This document shows positions 1 to 11,360 of a stretch of DNA of 64,000 bases, one piece after another. Made by a program: the position numbers and the translations under genes. Origin of the DNA: Ulota crispa (lineage: Eukaryota; Streptophyta; Bryopsida; Orthotrichales; Orthotrichaceae); NCBI GenBank assembly GCA_963920765.1, contig OY987246.1, positions 19,402,868-19,466,867 of the forward strand, in the 5' to 3' direction. Under the pieces are notes generated by a model. The model was not told the DNA's origin. It searched no databases and saw only the letters and a program-made list of their open reading frames with translations. Positions within the stretch are counted from its first letter, which is position 1. Each line of letters opens with the position of its first letter.

Positions 1-1690
1 GAACTTCAGGAGCATTGTCAGGATGAAAATGCCTCTATCATGTAAATATACATTTATTTCTTAGTTTGGTTTGAATTTTAATAAATGAAGAGCTGAGGTA
101 AAAAGAACGGTTAAAGATCTCCACTTTTCTAACCAACCAAGTCTATGATTTGGCAACTGGAAATAAGCTTTTAATACTTTTATATGTCCAAGAGGGCACG
201 TGGTTACCATACGGTGGTATTTGTTTTATATTTGTTCTTTTTTATTAAAAAATGTGAAAAGAAATGAGGTAGGTATCTTTGGTGGAAGTAGTTTGAGAGG
301 AATCATAAGGTAGTTTGCCTTTAAAATAAAACTTGAGGTGGAATAATCTCAAAATAAGGATAAAGGTAATTAAAGAAGTTTAATGGAAATAAGGCCACCC
401 ATGTGAGAGGGGTATAGGTTGATCCATGTGCCAAAGCATCTTAGGAAGTTTCTACAATTTTGGAGTGTAGTGGGGAGTTGAGATTAAAGACTCGAATGTG
501 GCATGAGCCATAATTTATTGTGCATGTGAAATTTTGAGATAAAATTTGTAGAGATTGTGTATCATTGTGTTGTGTTTTCAAAAAATCTATGATTGCTTGG
601 TTTGAAGTGAGCATTCAAAAGTTGTGCTTGTTTGAGTGGAAAAATGTTTGTTGCCTTCCATGTGAAGAATAGAAATGTTAATCAACCATATAAACTAGAC
701 AGCTTATTAATTTGTTATGAATTTTTTAGAAAGTCAAGACTATTATATAAGCTTTCCAGAATACTATCAAACTTGAGACTTGGAGCTTTAAAAAGGAAGA
801 TATGGAAGTACAAAGGCTTGACTGTTGCATGTCTTTGGTGAAAAGAAGGCCACAACTTTGAAAAATCATAGCTTCTGGTCAAGTTGATATTCTCGTATGA
901 AATAAATGGTCTTTTCAAATTGCTATCAATCATATCATTTGAAAGATTTTTGAAAGAGTTGTGTTGAGTTGAATTTTGAAGGTAAAATTTCTTCTTACAA
1001 GAAAGAGGCCGCAATTTTGATGAGCCATAACATTTTACTGTTTAGAATTTTTTTTTTTAAATTTTAGGAATAATACTTTGTTAGATGAGCTTTTCAGATT
1101 GTTATCATTTAAGTTATTTAGAGGATTTATGAGGGTGTTATGATCTATAGAAATTAAGAAATTAGATGTATTCTTCAATTTAAATATCCAGACTTTTATT
1201 AGATATAACTTTTGGATATAATCTTAGTTTATTATGAGTTTTTTATTTATTGTATTTGATAAAATTAGCTTTCCAAATTGTTATTACACTTGTGTTTTGA
1301 AGTTATAATACAAAAATTATAGAACTTCAAAGGGACAATAGTTGGTTTGTTTTTAGAGGAAGAGGAAACTCCACTTTGTTTACTTTCAATTTTTTATAGT
1401 AGTTTAGTTCAAAGTAAAAATTTAGAGATTTGATAGATTTTGAGATTTGGCAGATTTAAATGTTTGAGACCATGCCCATTCTAAAGACAAGATTGTCTCT
1501 AGAATTTCCATTTAGACTTTGAAATAGACAACTGTGCCTATTCTAAAGAGAACATTATCTCTAGATTTTCATTTATAGTTTGCAGTAGACGGCTGCGTCC
1601 ATTCTAAAGAGAACTCTATCTTTAAAAATTTTATTAAGAGTCTGCAATAGTTTGAGGGTATTTTGGAGAACATATGTTCTTCAAATTTTT
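1..1690. repeat. Diverged ~2 kb tandem repeat, copy 1 (left part outside or lost)
   Basis: This stretch aligns, with many substitutions and indels, to 1690-3945 in the same orientation. Shared anchors include the 'atcatgtaaata' and 'attttaataaat' block (about 40-85 here, 1830-1885 in copy 2), the 'ggcacgtgg' block (about 195 and 2187), and the 'agccataac' block (about 1020 and 2845). It contains an internal tandem repeat of about 61 bp, three units with 'ttctaaag' at 1479, 1541 and 1602. No coding region is convincing; the short open frames are chance. It could be satellite-like macro-repeat DNA or decayed retroelement DNA; I cannot tell which. Confidence 0.6.
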
Positions 1691-3945
1691 TATTTAAAAC
1701 TTGCAACTGAAAAATCTAACTATACTAAGTTGCAGCCAAATATCTCGCATATTTCTAAAACACGCTTCTCTCTACCTGACAGTGCCACGTTGAAGTCAAA
1801 GTTAGACATCGCTATCACGACAAAAATGCTTATATCATGTAAATAGTATACTAACTAGATTTGTTTGGATTTTAATAAATAAACCGTAGAGACAACAGTG
1901 ATAATTGTGATAAGAACCATGGTTTTTTGGAAATACCGTGCTCGTTGACATACGGACGCTACACCACTTATCTTATACATTACTCAGTGAAAAATGTAAC
2001 AGGTTTGCTGAATCAGTTTTTTGCCTCATTTAGCGAGCCAAGTCATGGATCGCCATCACTGCTCCATGATATCAATTAGATTCGAACCGGAACCGGCGGG
2101 TGATCGAAGACCACCGCCTTTCCAACCAATTAAGTACACGACTTGGCAATCAAAGATAAGCGTCCAATAATTTTGTACACCTATGAGGCACGTGGCCACT
2201 ATACGGTAGTATCTGTTTTGATTTTGTTTATTGGCTTTATTTATCTAGATGTTTGAAATGTTTGTATATTTTGTCTTTCATTTAAATAAAATTACTAAGA
2301 AATTTTGTTCTATTAAAAAAAAGTGGAAAGAAAATAGATAAGATAATTTTGATAGATAGTAAGGCTATGAATGTGAGCTGATGTATCCTATCGTTTTACC
2401 TTAGGGAAAGAAAAAATAGAGAAGAAGACTTTTTAGTGTTAGTGTGAGTGAGGGTTTAGAAAAAACAAAAAATCAGCAACTTCCATGAGATACAATATTT
2501 TGTGTATGAATTATTTTGTAATGAAATTTGGAAGATCTGTTTTTTGTGAAATTATATTTCTGAAATGAATTTGCAAGCTTGATTTGAAGTTATGATGAAA
2601 TATTATGAATGTTTAAAGTTTTAAAGATTTGAAACCATTTATGAAAAAAAACAGAGATTGCGGCAAACTATAGCTAACATATCATCTATTATTTTTCAAT
2701 AAGATTTAAAGAGTGTATTTATCATTGTTTTAGCTTTTTCTTAAATTATCAAACTCAAGATTTGGAACTTTGATGAGGAAATTATGGAAGGATTGGAGGT
2801 TGGTTACTTTTTAATGAGAACAAAACCAAGACTTTGAAGAGCCATAACTTTTAGTCAGTATCAAGATTTCTTCTCAAAATTTTGGTAGTTATAGATTTTT
2901 AGTTTAACTCTCCAAACTATTGTCATTCAATCTATTTAGAGTTTTACTGAGTAAGTTATAGTGTGTAGAAATTTAAAGATTAGGTGATCTCTAAAAATTG
3001 AAGACCCAAATTTTAATTGACTACAACTTACGAACGGAGTTTTAGTTTGTAGTGAAATTTTTATAAATTGTACTTGATTGTTTTAGCTTTCTATATCAAT
3101 ATCACACTTGTACACAAAAGTTGTAGAGCAAAATTTATAAAGGAACAAAGCAGCAATGGTTAGTTGTTAAGAAAGGAGAAGAGCCTTCAATTTGAATCTG
3201 CATATTTTTGAATTGCAGCTTAGAATGAATTGAATTTTGGGCATATATTAGATTGTCAAGTGGGCTTTTTAAAATTTTATCATACTCAGCATTTGAAATT
3301 GTGGGCCATCTGTAACACTAGTTAGAAAGTTGCAGCATTAGTTAGACTTATTGTTTGGACTTTTTTTCCATTGTTTTTTTTAACATGAAGACACGAAAGA
3401 CATAAAGACATGAAAATATAGAGGTTTGAATATTTCAAGATGAATATTTAGGGTTTATTTTTTATATAGATATAGGATGTGGCTTTGTTAATCCTAACCA
3501 ATTTTGGACGCACATTTGTTATTTTATTTCATTTTTGTTTTGTAAACATTATTGCGAATAGTCTAGATTATACCATGACTCAACCGCATTTATTGTCGTG
3601 GTGACAAAATGGGATTGATCACCCATACGGGTTTGAGACTTGTTTTATTCTCACAATCTGGAGTTCTAGCTAATAGATCGCGAATTTGATTTTATGGTCT
3701 TTTCATAGCATCTCATATCTGACGTCCCGTTCTACCTGTTTTGTATCTTGTAGGTTCTTATATATACCTTGACTTTTATACTCGTTTAGAGCCAGTCATA
3801 AAATAGATTAATGGAAGATTGAATAAAGACAGAAGATCAAAGATAGAAAAAAATCTCAAATTATCGACACTAAGTCACAACTAGATACTCAATTAGCATG
3901 TTCTCAAAACGCGCTTCTCTCATCTGACACTGCGCATCAAGCTTT
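1690..3945. repeat. Diverged ~2 kb tandem repeat, copy 2
   Basis: This is the second head-to-tail copy of the repeat that fills 1-1690. Its beginning (about 1735-1800, 'cgcttctctctacctgacagt') recurs at about 3910-3945 ('cgcttctctcatctgacact'), so the unit is about 2.15 kb and a third copy begins and breaks off near 3945. Copy 2 is longer than copy 1 because it holds about 200 bp near 1910-2110 that copy 1 lacks, including the tRNA-like segment annotated separately. No protein-coding content is recognisable. Confidence 0.6.
2076..2160 (-). other. tRNA-like head with A-box and B-box, SINE-like
   Basis: Read on the minus strand, a D-arm-like block (TTAATTGGTTGGAAAGG) is followed about 40 bases later by a perfect Pol III B-box, GGTTCGAATC (plus-strand 2079-2088). 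Between them GGTG and CACC can pair around a loop, as in an anticodon arm. The acceptor and T stems do not pair well, so this is not a functional tRNA gene. Such A-box plus B-box heads are known from tRNA-derived SINEs. The equivalent position in copy 1 (about 110-165) keeps only the D-arm half. I infer a tRNA-derived head captured in, or founding, the 2 kb repeat. Confidence 0.4.
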
Positions 3946-4724
3946 GCGTTCTATAAAAAAAGATAAGGTTGTGTACGCTAAACATAGAGACCGGAATGTT
4001 GTACAAGAAGCGGAACATGAAAGCGACGTAGCAAAGCCGGGGCAAAGCCTGACAAGCAAGCCATGTCGGCTCAAAATGGTTACGTACGCCATATTTAACA
4101 TCACGTATGAGCCATGGTGAACATGAAATTGAGTTCATCATTAACAACATTGAAAGACAATTGAAAGCAATGTTTTATTTTGAAAACTGTAATGTCATAA
4201 ATGTTGAAAGAAGCTTCTAAATGAAGTATGGGCAAAAATGAGTGTTTGTCAAATAAAGGAGTAAAATGCAACATTGCACTTATAAAGCTAGTTTAAAAAT
4301 TGAAGATCAAATGAAAGGCTTTTTAATGTATTAATTTTAAAATTTTGATTTTAGGATTGTTGATATATGATTAATAAGTATGCAAATAATGCAAAAGCAT
4401 CATACAAAAATATATTTGAATGTATGGTAATGCTCAAAGGACAATGGCAAAATCACAGTATCCCTAATGTGACCATTCAAAATGCCCAATAAAGATTTGA
4501 AAACCACCTATAATTCTCACTTTGAACAAAAATCTGTATGCACAATATGAATTATTAACATTTTGACAATTTTCACTTTATGTGTACCTAGTAATTAGTA
4601 AGTATGAAATTTTTCGACACTTAAATAAAATTGCAATTCTTTAATGTTTTGTATTGGGCTTAGAAAAAATAACTCTAGATTCTTGTTTAAATAATCCATA
4701 ACAATTAGCTATAAGGCTAATGCA

Positions 4725-4795
<71 letters not shown>

Positions 4796-5082
4796 TCCAT
4801 GTTTGTACCACTATAATCCCATTTTGCCAAAATCCTAGCTATTAAACAAATTTATAATCCGGATGACTCTTTTAATTCATTCAAGTTTATGAAATGGGAT
4901 AGTTCCAAAATTTCTCACAAAATCATTCATCTAGACATGATAACATTCTTCATTTTTTGAAACATTTATGTTTTCCACTAATTTACAAGTACATGTATGT
5001 TACTTTTAAAATTTTAACATCACAACACTATCTATTAGGACCTAAAAATAATAGTAGAATCATAGGTAAGGCCAAGTTGCAA
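3946..5082. other. AT-rich intergenic DNA, no gene seen
   Basis: The stretch is AT-rich and holds no coding pattern, RNA gene or terminal-repeat element that I can support. A minus-strand open frame at 3920-4150 overlaps the end of the 2 kb repeat and looks like chance. The only distinct structure is the (AT)n tract annotated separately. Confidence 0.6.
4728..4793. repeat. (AT)n microsatellite, about 33 units
   Basis: An uninterrupted run of alternating A and T of about 66 bp. Such tracts are prone to length change and can extrude cruciforms. Confidence 0.98.
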
Positions 5083-5086
5083 TTAA

Positions 5087-6027
5087 CTTCTAAAGGCCCA
5101 ATTGTCCCCTTAGGGACAAGTTGACCTCGGACATGTACCTATGACTAAACCAATTTTTCTAATTTTTTGAAACTTTTAAAGATGGTGGGGAATTCAAAGG
5201 TGTATGTGCACATCTAATTTTTTCATAATTCCGACATTTATTGAAGAAGTTATGTATGAATTTTTGAATAACAGGAGAAGGCAAGCAATCCAACCCAAAA
5301 ACTTATTCAAAAAGAGCATTTGAAAATAAATAAAAATCTCAAATTGGTTCTTTAGATTTATATATATGTGGAAAGCTTTGAATCATTCAATTTTGACTGA
5401 TGAGTGAGAAGTTTTAGTTTCCGGGTAGGTCTAGGACTCCCAAACCTCCATTCTTTTTGCTCCTTGTAAACTTTGATGCTTTACTTTTCTGAGCTCTTTT
5501 TGTATTTTTTATTATTATTAGTTTTTTTCCCAAGTTGTAGTAAGTTAAGATCCCTTTTTTTCACCGTTTGAATCAATGTGATTTAAATTTTTTGATCTTT
5601 ACATAAAGCCTCCAATTTGCCTAGTGTATATGCAAATTTCTCGACCTTTCGGCATTGCAAGATTTTACAAAGTATATTTTACACCTCCAATTCATTTGAA
5701 AACTCTCTCACATATACCTAACTTGGTCTTCTACATGGAAATAATAAACCTCAACTTTGCATAGAGCTTTTTTTTTATATAGGAGCGGTCAAAGGCTTTT
5801 GAAATCTTTGGGCAGCACCAAAAAAAAAATCACTTCAAAGGTCAACATCTCACTCCTCTACATCTAGAATGAGCTGGTTTTTTTCCCACTTATACCTCCC
5901 ATAGTTTAGGGCAAGATTTTGCATTTGGATTTCCAAAAACACCTGTTTTCCTACTTTTCTACTCATTCTCCCAAAAGTGACAGTTTTATGTGACTTTCAC
6001 AGAAAAAAGGGTTTGGACCTTTAGGAG
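5087..6027. mobile_element. TTAA-family non-autonomous DNA element, 941 bp
   Basis: The element starts CTTCTAAAGGCCCAATTG and ends with GGACCTTTAGGAG, inverted versions of one another, and is flanked on both sides by TTAA (5083-5086 and 6028-6031). The first ~120 bp after the terminus match the subterminal region of the foldback and 920-bp subfamilies (a 'gggac' block, then 'aaacttttaaagatggtgggg'). No transposase-like open frame is present, so it must have depended on an enzyme from elsewhere. Terminal changes relative to the consensus CCCCTAAAGGACC suggest an older copy. Confidence 0.75.
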
Positions 6028-6031
6028 TTAA

Positions 6032-7216
6032 GCACTTATTTTGAGATACCTTGATTGTGTCATTGCCCCACAGAGAAATCTTTAGGACCTATGTTGTAGA
6101 AATGCACAACCAAAGACTTAGATGTCAAATTGTTAAAGGCTTAAAGGAACTTGCTTGTACAATTCTACTTTTACTTTTAGATTAGAACATTAAATGCACT
6201 TATGAAAGTATCTTTATGTAAAAAAATGAAAGTTTTAAATTGGTGTAAAATCTTATAAGTTAGCAGTGGTATGAAGCAATGTATTCAATTTGGACTCAAA
6301 ATGATCATTATAAATTAATAGCACCTATATTTGGATGGATTATATAATTTGCCCCAGTATGTTTGCTTTTTGTTTAAAATTTCATGCATATTTTGTCAAC
6401 TTATTTGATTTGAATGAAGGTTTCTTCTAGCTATGTGTGATTTGTAATGAAGTTTTCATCTCAACGCTTCACTTCTTTGCAATCCTTTTTAATTCAATGT
6501 ATGTCCATTTTTTTTTAAATTTGAAAGGCCACCGTTTTAATAGCCATGCAAACACAAAATGTAGAATAATTTTAACGTTTATACACAAGTTAATCACACA
6601 ATTCTAAATAGAGAGGATCCAAAGCTTGAGTCAACCTAAGTCTCCCGGAGCCCTTGACCCGGCCTTGATAGAATGGGACACATGAGTTCTTATTAGCAAG
6701 GTTTTTTTTTTAAGAAGTGCCAAAGTGGCCATTTAAAATGTTATAGTGGTGCTTCATATTTCAACATTCATCCACATATTGGACAGAAAATATCACATAT
6801 TGCATGTTTATAATTTGGTTTTCATCCATAATTTGGCAATTTCATCCAAGGTTTTTTTTAAGTTTGAAGCTTTTTTGGGGGTTTCATTCAAGTAATTGTT
6901 TTTTTTTTCCTATGGGCTTGGTGCCAATAAAAAACATTGGTGCAATTTTACCCCAAATTGTCAAAAATGGAAACCATGCTTATAAGTGGTTCCCTCTAAA
7001 TATCAACAACGCAAGATTGGGGAGAGAATCTGATGGCCATGCTCTCTCATGCACAAAGTTAGGTTTGCAAGACCTCAATGTCACAAAGTGATAGAGGCTA
7101 GCCAAAGCCTTAACTCTAACGGATTTCCACAATGGATGAGGCTCTTTTATGTTCTCAACTATTCCTAGTCAAAATTAACAAAACAATGTCAATGGAGCAA
7201 GGTTGGTTTGGGGATC
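6032..7216. other. Intergenic DNA, no gene seen
   Basis: AT-rich sequence. A plus-strand open frame at 6804-7091 has no recognisable domain and its composition follows the surrounding non-coding DNA. Nothing further can be supported. Confidence 0.5.
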
Positions 7217-7219
7217 TAA

Positions 7220-7543
7220 GAGCATCTCCACCTATGCCCTCCCAAGGTTTAACACTCACCAAATGTGGATGAGAAGTACTAAGTGCTCTTTCAAAACCCT
7301 CTCAAGACATTCCATTTTACTATGTCAATCAATGGTCCTTCAAAATACTATTCATCACAAATTTAGTGAGCTTTACCCTTTACATACCTAGTAAGTGATC
7401 AAATGATTATTTATGGAGCATGTGAAAGTGCAAAACCACCTTTTTGAAGAGCATTTGTGAAGATCAAGGAACTTGAAGGCCCTTCCAAAATAGATGGAAA
7501 CCTTTGAAGGAGCCAGGTATGGCAAGCTCCGGTGGAGATGCTC
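7220..7543. mobile_element. Tourist-like (PIF/Harbinger-type) MITE, 324 bp
   Basis: The ends are perfect inverted repeats over 13 bases (GAGCATCTCCACC at the left, GGTGGAGATGCTC at the right), flanked by TAA on both sides (7217-7219, 7544-7546). A 3-bp TWA duplication is the signature of PIF/Harbinger elements, and short elements with this type of end are Tourist-like MITEs. There is no internal coding sequence. Confidence 0.8.
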
Positions 7544-7546
7544 TAA

Positions 7547-8055
7547 GGGCCCTGCTTTCTCCTGTGCGAGGCTGCGCTCGGGCAAACTCAATGCCACGCA
7601 GTGACAAGGGCAGCATGCCATCCTCAATCACTTGCATTGAAATCAAACCATAAGTTAACCTGTTTTTTAATGAAGTCTCGTAAACAGTAAGACGAGTGCA
7701 TTCCTACAGTATCTTAAGACTGTTACTATTTAAGCTAGGTTGCAATCTACGAATACCAATCAAGCTACCGACTATACACACATGTTCTCAGAAAACCCAA
7801 GAATGTTGGGCACTTCGTATTGACATGTTGGAGAATCCCAAGGACGAGAAAAAATCTTATGAGGATAAACCACACTGAAGAGTTCAAGTATGCAGCTCAA
7901 GACACACAGAGAGCAATGCATAATTGAAACTAACCTATAACGCTTACAATTGCCCTGGAACCATCAGGGGAGATCAATCAATCAAACAATGCGACCTACC
8001 CAGGAAGGGATTCATGATTTTCAACAAGCTTCACCATCTTCTCTGCGGTGACCTA
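7547..8055 (-). pseudogene. Exon-like scraps of an unidentified gene
   Basis: This stretch is GC-richer than its surroundings and holds short coding-looking segments on the minus strand. One (about 7550-7646) reads VIEDGMLPLSLRGIEFARAQ; another (about 7995-8045) reads VTAEKMVKLVENHESLPG, bounded by AG upstream and GGGTAGGT downstream, which look like splice sites. I do not recognise a family. The Tourist-like MITE abuts the first segment. They may be exons of a real small gene, fragments of a captured gene, or chance. No complete reading frame can be assembled with confidence. Confidence 0.25.
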
Positions 8056-8080
8056 ATATTCCAACTTTCATGTGATCCAA

Positions 8081-8567
8081 GAGCATCCGCACCCTTGCAC
8101 ACAAAACCGGATCTCTCAAAAGCAGGTGTCCACCACGATGGACTTGCTTAAATCTCTGATGCCCCACCCTTGCCGTCAAGCAAATATAAGCAAGCACTTA
8201 GAGCGTATCACAGAGAACAGGTGCCGAGCTTCAATCATGAAACTCTTGTGTCAACCAATCAACAAGTTTCAATTGTTTTGGATTTGGGCGCGCTAACAAA
8301 CCATCAAATCCTGAATGTTCTAGTGTTCAAGTTACAATTGAGCCAACCCTAGCTTGCATACAGCTAGCACGTTTGCGCGTTTGCAATGAGGCACACCAAG
8401 CAAAAGCGGCCACGCCAAGTGCTATTGAGAGCCTATTTAGCATACAAGGGTGCAGATGCTCATCAAATCCTGAATGTTGTAGTTCTAGTGTTCAAGGTAC
8501 AATTGAGCGAGCCATGGCTTGCATACAGGGCCTATTTAGGCATACAAGGGTGCGGATGCGGATGCTC
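8081..8567. mobile_element. MITE-like repeat complex with GAGCATCCGCACCC ends
   Basis: The left end reads AGAGCATCCGCACCCTTG and the right end CAAGGGTGCGGATGC followed by GGATGCTCT, its inverse. A second inner copy of the end lies at about 8437-8461. A segment beginning 'caaatcctgaatgttctagt' (about 8305) is repeated at about 8463, so the element has suffered internal tandem duplication. The ends resemble those of the 7220-7543 MITE. No convincing target duplication is visible. Confidence 0.5.
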
Positions 8568-8712
8568 TGGTGTCGCAATGCAAGAAAATTCAAAGCTCAA
8601 AGGCGTGCACGTGATGCAGCATTGTACAAAGAGCGGGCAACTGGCATTAACAATATAAAACAAGGCACAAAGAATTCACAGCTTGAGAATTAGGGTTTCT
8701 GAAAGCAGAAGA

Positions 8713-9729
8713 CTATGGCTTGACGACACCGAGTTCTGTCAGCCACGCCGTGTGCAACGGACAGGGATCCGGCTTCCCGCTCGCCATGGCCTGTTTCGAG
8801 AGTTGATAGAACCAGCCATTGCGCCATTCGAACTCCTTCACCGCGGTAGGAAAATGCGCAACAGAGCGCGCATAAGCGCAGAGACGATCCTCGATGCCAG
8901 CGTCGAATTCGGTGTGCATTTCCAGAGACGCAGCGCCTGCGAGCTCGTTAATAAGCTCCACGACCTCCTTGCGATGCTCTTTTTCCACAACGCCGACGGT
9001 CGCGCCGGGATGGCGAGCGCCCACGAGCATGAACGCGCAAATCCAGATCAACTTCTCCAGCATTGGCTTCTTGAACTGGTCCGGGGTTAGGACGGTACAC
9101 GCCAGGCCCGCGGCATGGAGCCGCGCAGCCGTGGCCGCGGCCCACTTCCCCGTCGCCGCGGTCAAACCCTCGGGGTTCGTGTCCGTCTTGCCGTCCAGAG
9201 GCAGGTCCCCGGCCTTCGCCACTGCGAAGTACACCAACACCTGCGTTGCGGCGCTCAGTCCCTTGCTCGCAAGCCAGGGCTCCAGCATCCCGTTCTGAAT
9301 GAATACCAGATCGTCGCGTCGGGATGCGGGCGTGGCGTCCACAATGGCCCCGAGCACGTCGTTCCGAGTGCACACGAAGATCGGTCCCGAGCTGTCCTCG
9401 GGGATCGCCTCGCCTCGCCGAATCACGATGTCTCGTCCTCCTCCCATCTTCTCCATCGCTTGCCCCACTCGCCCTGCTCCCACTATCACCCCTGCCTCTG
9501 CAACTGCACTCTCCGTCGTCGCCATGGCTGATCCCCGCTTCTCCGAGGATGCGCGTGTGCTTGTTGTCCTTACGCTCCTTGCGTTCCTTGAGCTTCTGGA
9601 GCGACTTACCAGCAATGACGACGAATTGAATTCGAATTTTCGAGTAGACAATCGAACGAAGTGCTGTGTGAGCAATTGGGAGCACGGCAACGAGATCGAG
9701 GCCGCCATGGCCAATCTGTTCTCGTGCAT
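8713..9729 (-). CDS. Plastid-targeted ketopantoate reductase-like Rossmann-fold oxidoreductase
   Basis: A single-exon gene of 338 codons. Residues 1-70 are rich in Ser, Arg and Thr and poor in acidic residues, as in plastid transit peptides; Met8 (MAASIS) is an alternative start more typical of such peptides. A GxGxxG dinucleotide-binding loop follows (VGAGRVG, 83-89), then FIQNG at 143-147, which matches the QNG loop around the substrate-binding Asn of PanE/ApbA, and EKLIWICAFMLVGA (225-238) in the position of the catalytic KxxxN helix. The Lys is kept (226) but the usual Asn is Ile230, so pantothenate synthesis is not assured. The C-terminal half is helical, as in the 6-phosphogluconate dehydrogenase-like fold. 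GC content is far above that of neighbouring DNA. I infer an NAD(P)H-dependent oxidoreductase of unknown substrate, probably in plastids. Open frames on the other strand here are shadows. Confidence 0.8.
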   Translation of the reverse strand: MHENRLAMAASISLPCSQLLTQHFVRLSTRKFEFNSSSLLVSRSRSSRNARSVRTTSTRASSEKRGSAMATTESAVAEAGVIVGAGRVGQAMEKMGGGRDIVIRRGEAIPEDSSGPIFVCTRNDVLGAIVDATPASRRDDLVFIQNGMLEPWLASKGLSAATQVLVYFAVAKAGDLPLDGKTDTNPEGLTAATGKWAAATAARLHAAGLACTVLTPDQFKKPMLEKLIWICAFMLVGARHPGATVGVVEKEHRKEVVELINELAGAASLEMHTEFDAGIEDRLCAYARSVAHFPTAVKEFEWRNGWFYQLSKQAMASGKPDPCPLHTAWLTELGVVKP

Positions 9730-10079
9730 TTCGATAGTTTTTGCGCCATCGCTCGCTTCTTCATCTGCGTCGTCGTGTCGTCGTCCTCGCGAGAACGCAA
9801 ATGCACCACGAAGTTTTTATTGATATCTGCCGGGTATTGGAGATCGATGCATGGCCCTCATCCGGGTGTGTGTAGGTTTAGAGAAGCGGTCCTCGATACT
9901 TTCAATTGTTGAAAGCTTCGAGAGAAGGGAAGAAATATATTCTGGTAGCGCAACCGGTTTACATTAGGGGTAGACACAGTTCAATTTTCGCATTTTCAAT
10001 CTTCACGGGAAACTGGCGTGGCGGTTAGTCCGCAACTGGTGCCAGCCGTTTTCCGTGAAAATGGAGAAAAAAAAAAAAA
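9730..10079. other. Upstream region of the ketopantoate reductase-like gene
   Basis: The first ~200 bp next to the start codon keep a raised GC content and probably hold the minus-strand 5' leader and promoter. I see no clear TATA box. AT-rich DNA takes over toward 10,080, where a MITE begins only 350 bp upstream of the start codon. Confidence 0.4.
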
Positions 10080-10473
10080 GGGAAAATTACAAATAGTGGC
10101 ATGAAAATGTAAAATATTACATATGGGGGCGCAATTTCAAAATAATTACAAATAGAGGTGCAATTTTTTTTAATGTAAATTTTTTGAACTTTTTTTGGTT
10201 TGGATATTGGTTTATTTAAACACATCACATTAAATGTTAGCTAAAATCCAAAAAAATTAAAGCATTCTCTAAATCAAGCCTAAATAAAGATACTTTATTA
10301 AAAGGAATGGCAATTTTTGGAGAATTTTAGGTAAATCAATCATTCTCCAATCCAAAAAAAAATTACAAAAAATTACAATTTTTTAAAAATTGCACCCCTA
10401 TTTGTAATTACTTTGAAACTGCGCCCCTATATGTAATATTTTTACGTTTTCATGCCCCTATTTGTAGTTTCCC
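10080..10473. mobile_element. Foldback MITE with GGGAAAATTAC ends, 394 bp
   Basis: The left arm (10080-10165) and right arm (about 10387-10473) are imperfect inverted repeats of roughly 85-100 bp; 'tacaaatagtggcatgaaaa' on the left mirrors 'ttttcatgcccctatttgta' on the right. The flanks are runs of A on both sides, consistent with a 7-9 bp duplication in a poly-A target, but homopolymers prove nothing. The GGGAAA terminus resembles two other MITE families here, one with a clean 9-bp duplication, so a Mutator-like origin is plausible. Confidence 0.7.
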
Positions 10474-10894
10474 AAAAAAATTATTGTTGCCCAAGCATGA
10501 AGAAATGTGAGGGAAGCAAATTTACGCGAGAGAACTTTCATTGCATTTCACCTTCTTCTCCTTGCGGTTTTTGCTCCCATTGTTATTACATGCTCTTTCA
10601 AATGTGAATGCGGCTTATTCTAAGTAAAACATTCTCCATTCTCCATCACTAAAAAGGGTGTCACACCTCCTTCCATGGAGAATTGCTCCCATTGGCTCCT
10701 ACTTTCACTCGGCTATTTCTCAGTCTTCACGGAAATCTCAATCTCAAACCAACCGTGACTACCTTTGTTAGAAGTTTGTTCATTTAGTTGAAGGGGAATT
10801 TTTTAATGTTAAAATTTGGGGTGTAATGGAGTGTAACCCTAAAACAAATCCAAAAAATTCAAAGGATTTGGAATCATAATGTAGGGTATATATG

Positions 10895-11236
10895 TACACT
10901 AGTACTTGGTTAGCGTCAACACTTTGGGCTTGTAAAAAGTGTTGACCTTATCCAAGCATTGATCATAAACAAACCCTCTATTTGTGTTACTTTCCCTAAT
11001 TCTAAGAGTTGCAACTTTGGAGGTGCTTTCCCACCCATTTTTTTGGTACACTAACCAAATGCCTTTCTGACTAAGGAGTCAAAATGGGAATTGATGAAAA
11101 GAAACGTTGACCATATGCAAGCACTTGACCTTAACCAAGCTCATAATACATGCTTTTGAGCAAAAGGAGGAATGGGGCTATGATCTTAACCACTTGTTGC
11201 TCTTGCAAAGATATACGCTAACCAAGCACCACTGTA
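10895..11236. mobile_element. Short element with ACAGTGGTGCTTGGTTAACG-type inverted ends
   Basis: The left end reads ACACTAGTACTTGGTTAGCG and the right end CGCTAACCAAGCACCACTGT, inverted with three mismatches. The same terminal motif (TAGTGGTGTTTGGATAAGG) bounds the larger element at 32408-34004, so this is a shorter, diverged relative. An internal copy of the CCTTATCCAAGC motif at about 10945 suggests rearrangement. No coding content. Confidence 0.5.
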
Positions 11237-11360
11237 TTACAAAACCTCAAAGTGTTGGTGTATCATGCAATCTAATTCAATAATAACACTATAAGTTCAA
11301 TTTTTTTATATTATAGAGCACTGAGTGTCAAGCATCGGGTGCCAAGCATTGGATATTCTT

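Noticed and set aside
2076-2160. Functional tRNA gene
   Set aside because: Acceptor and T stems do not pair; only the A-box and B-box and part of an anticodon arm are visible.
8683-9823. Several long plus-strand open frames opposite the ketopantoate reductase-like gene
   Set aside because: They are mirror frames produced by its high GC content; only the minus-strand frame shows a GxGxxG loop and a coherent fold.
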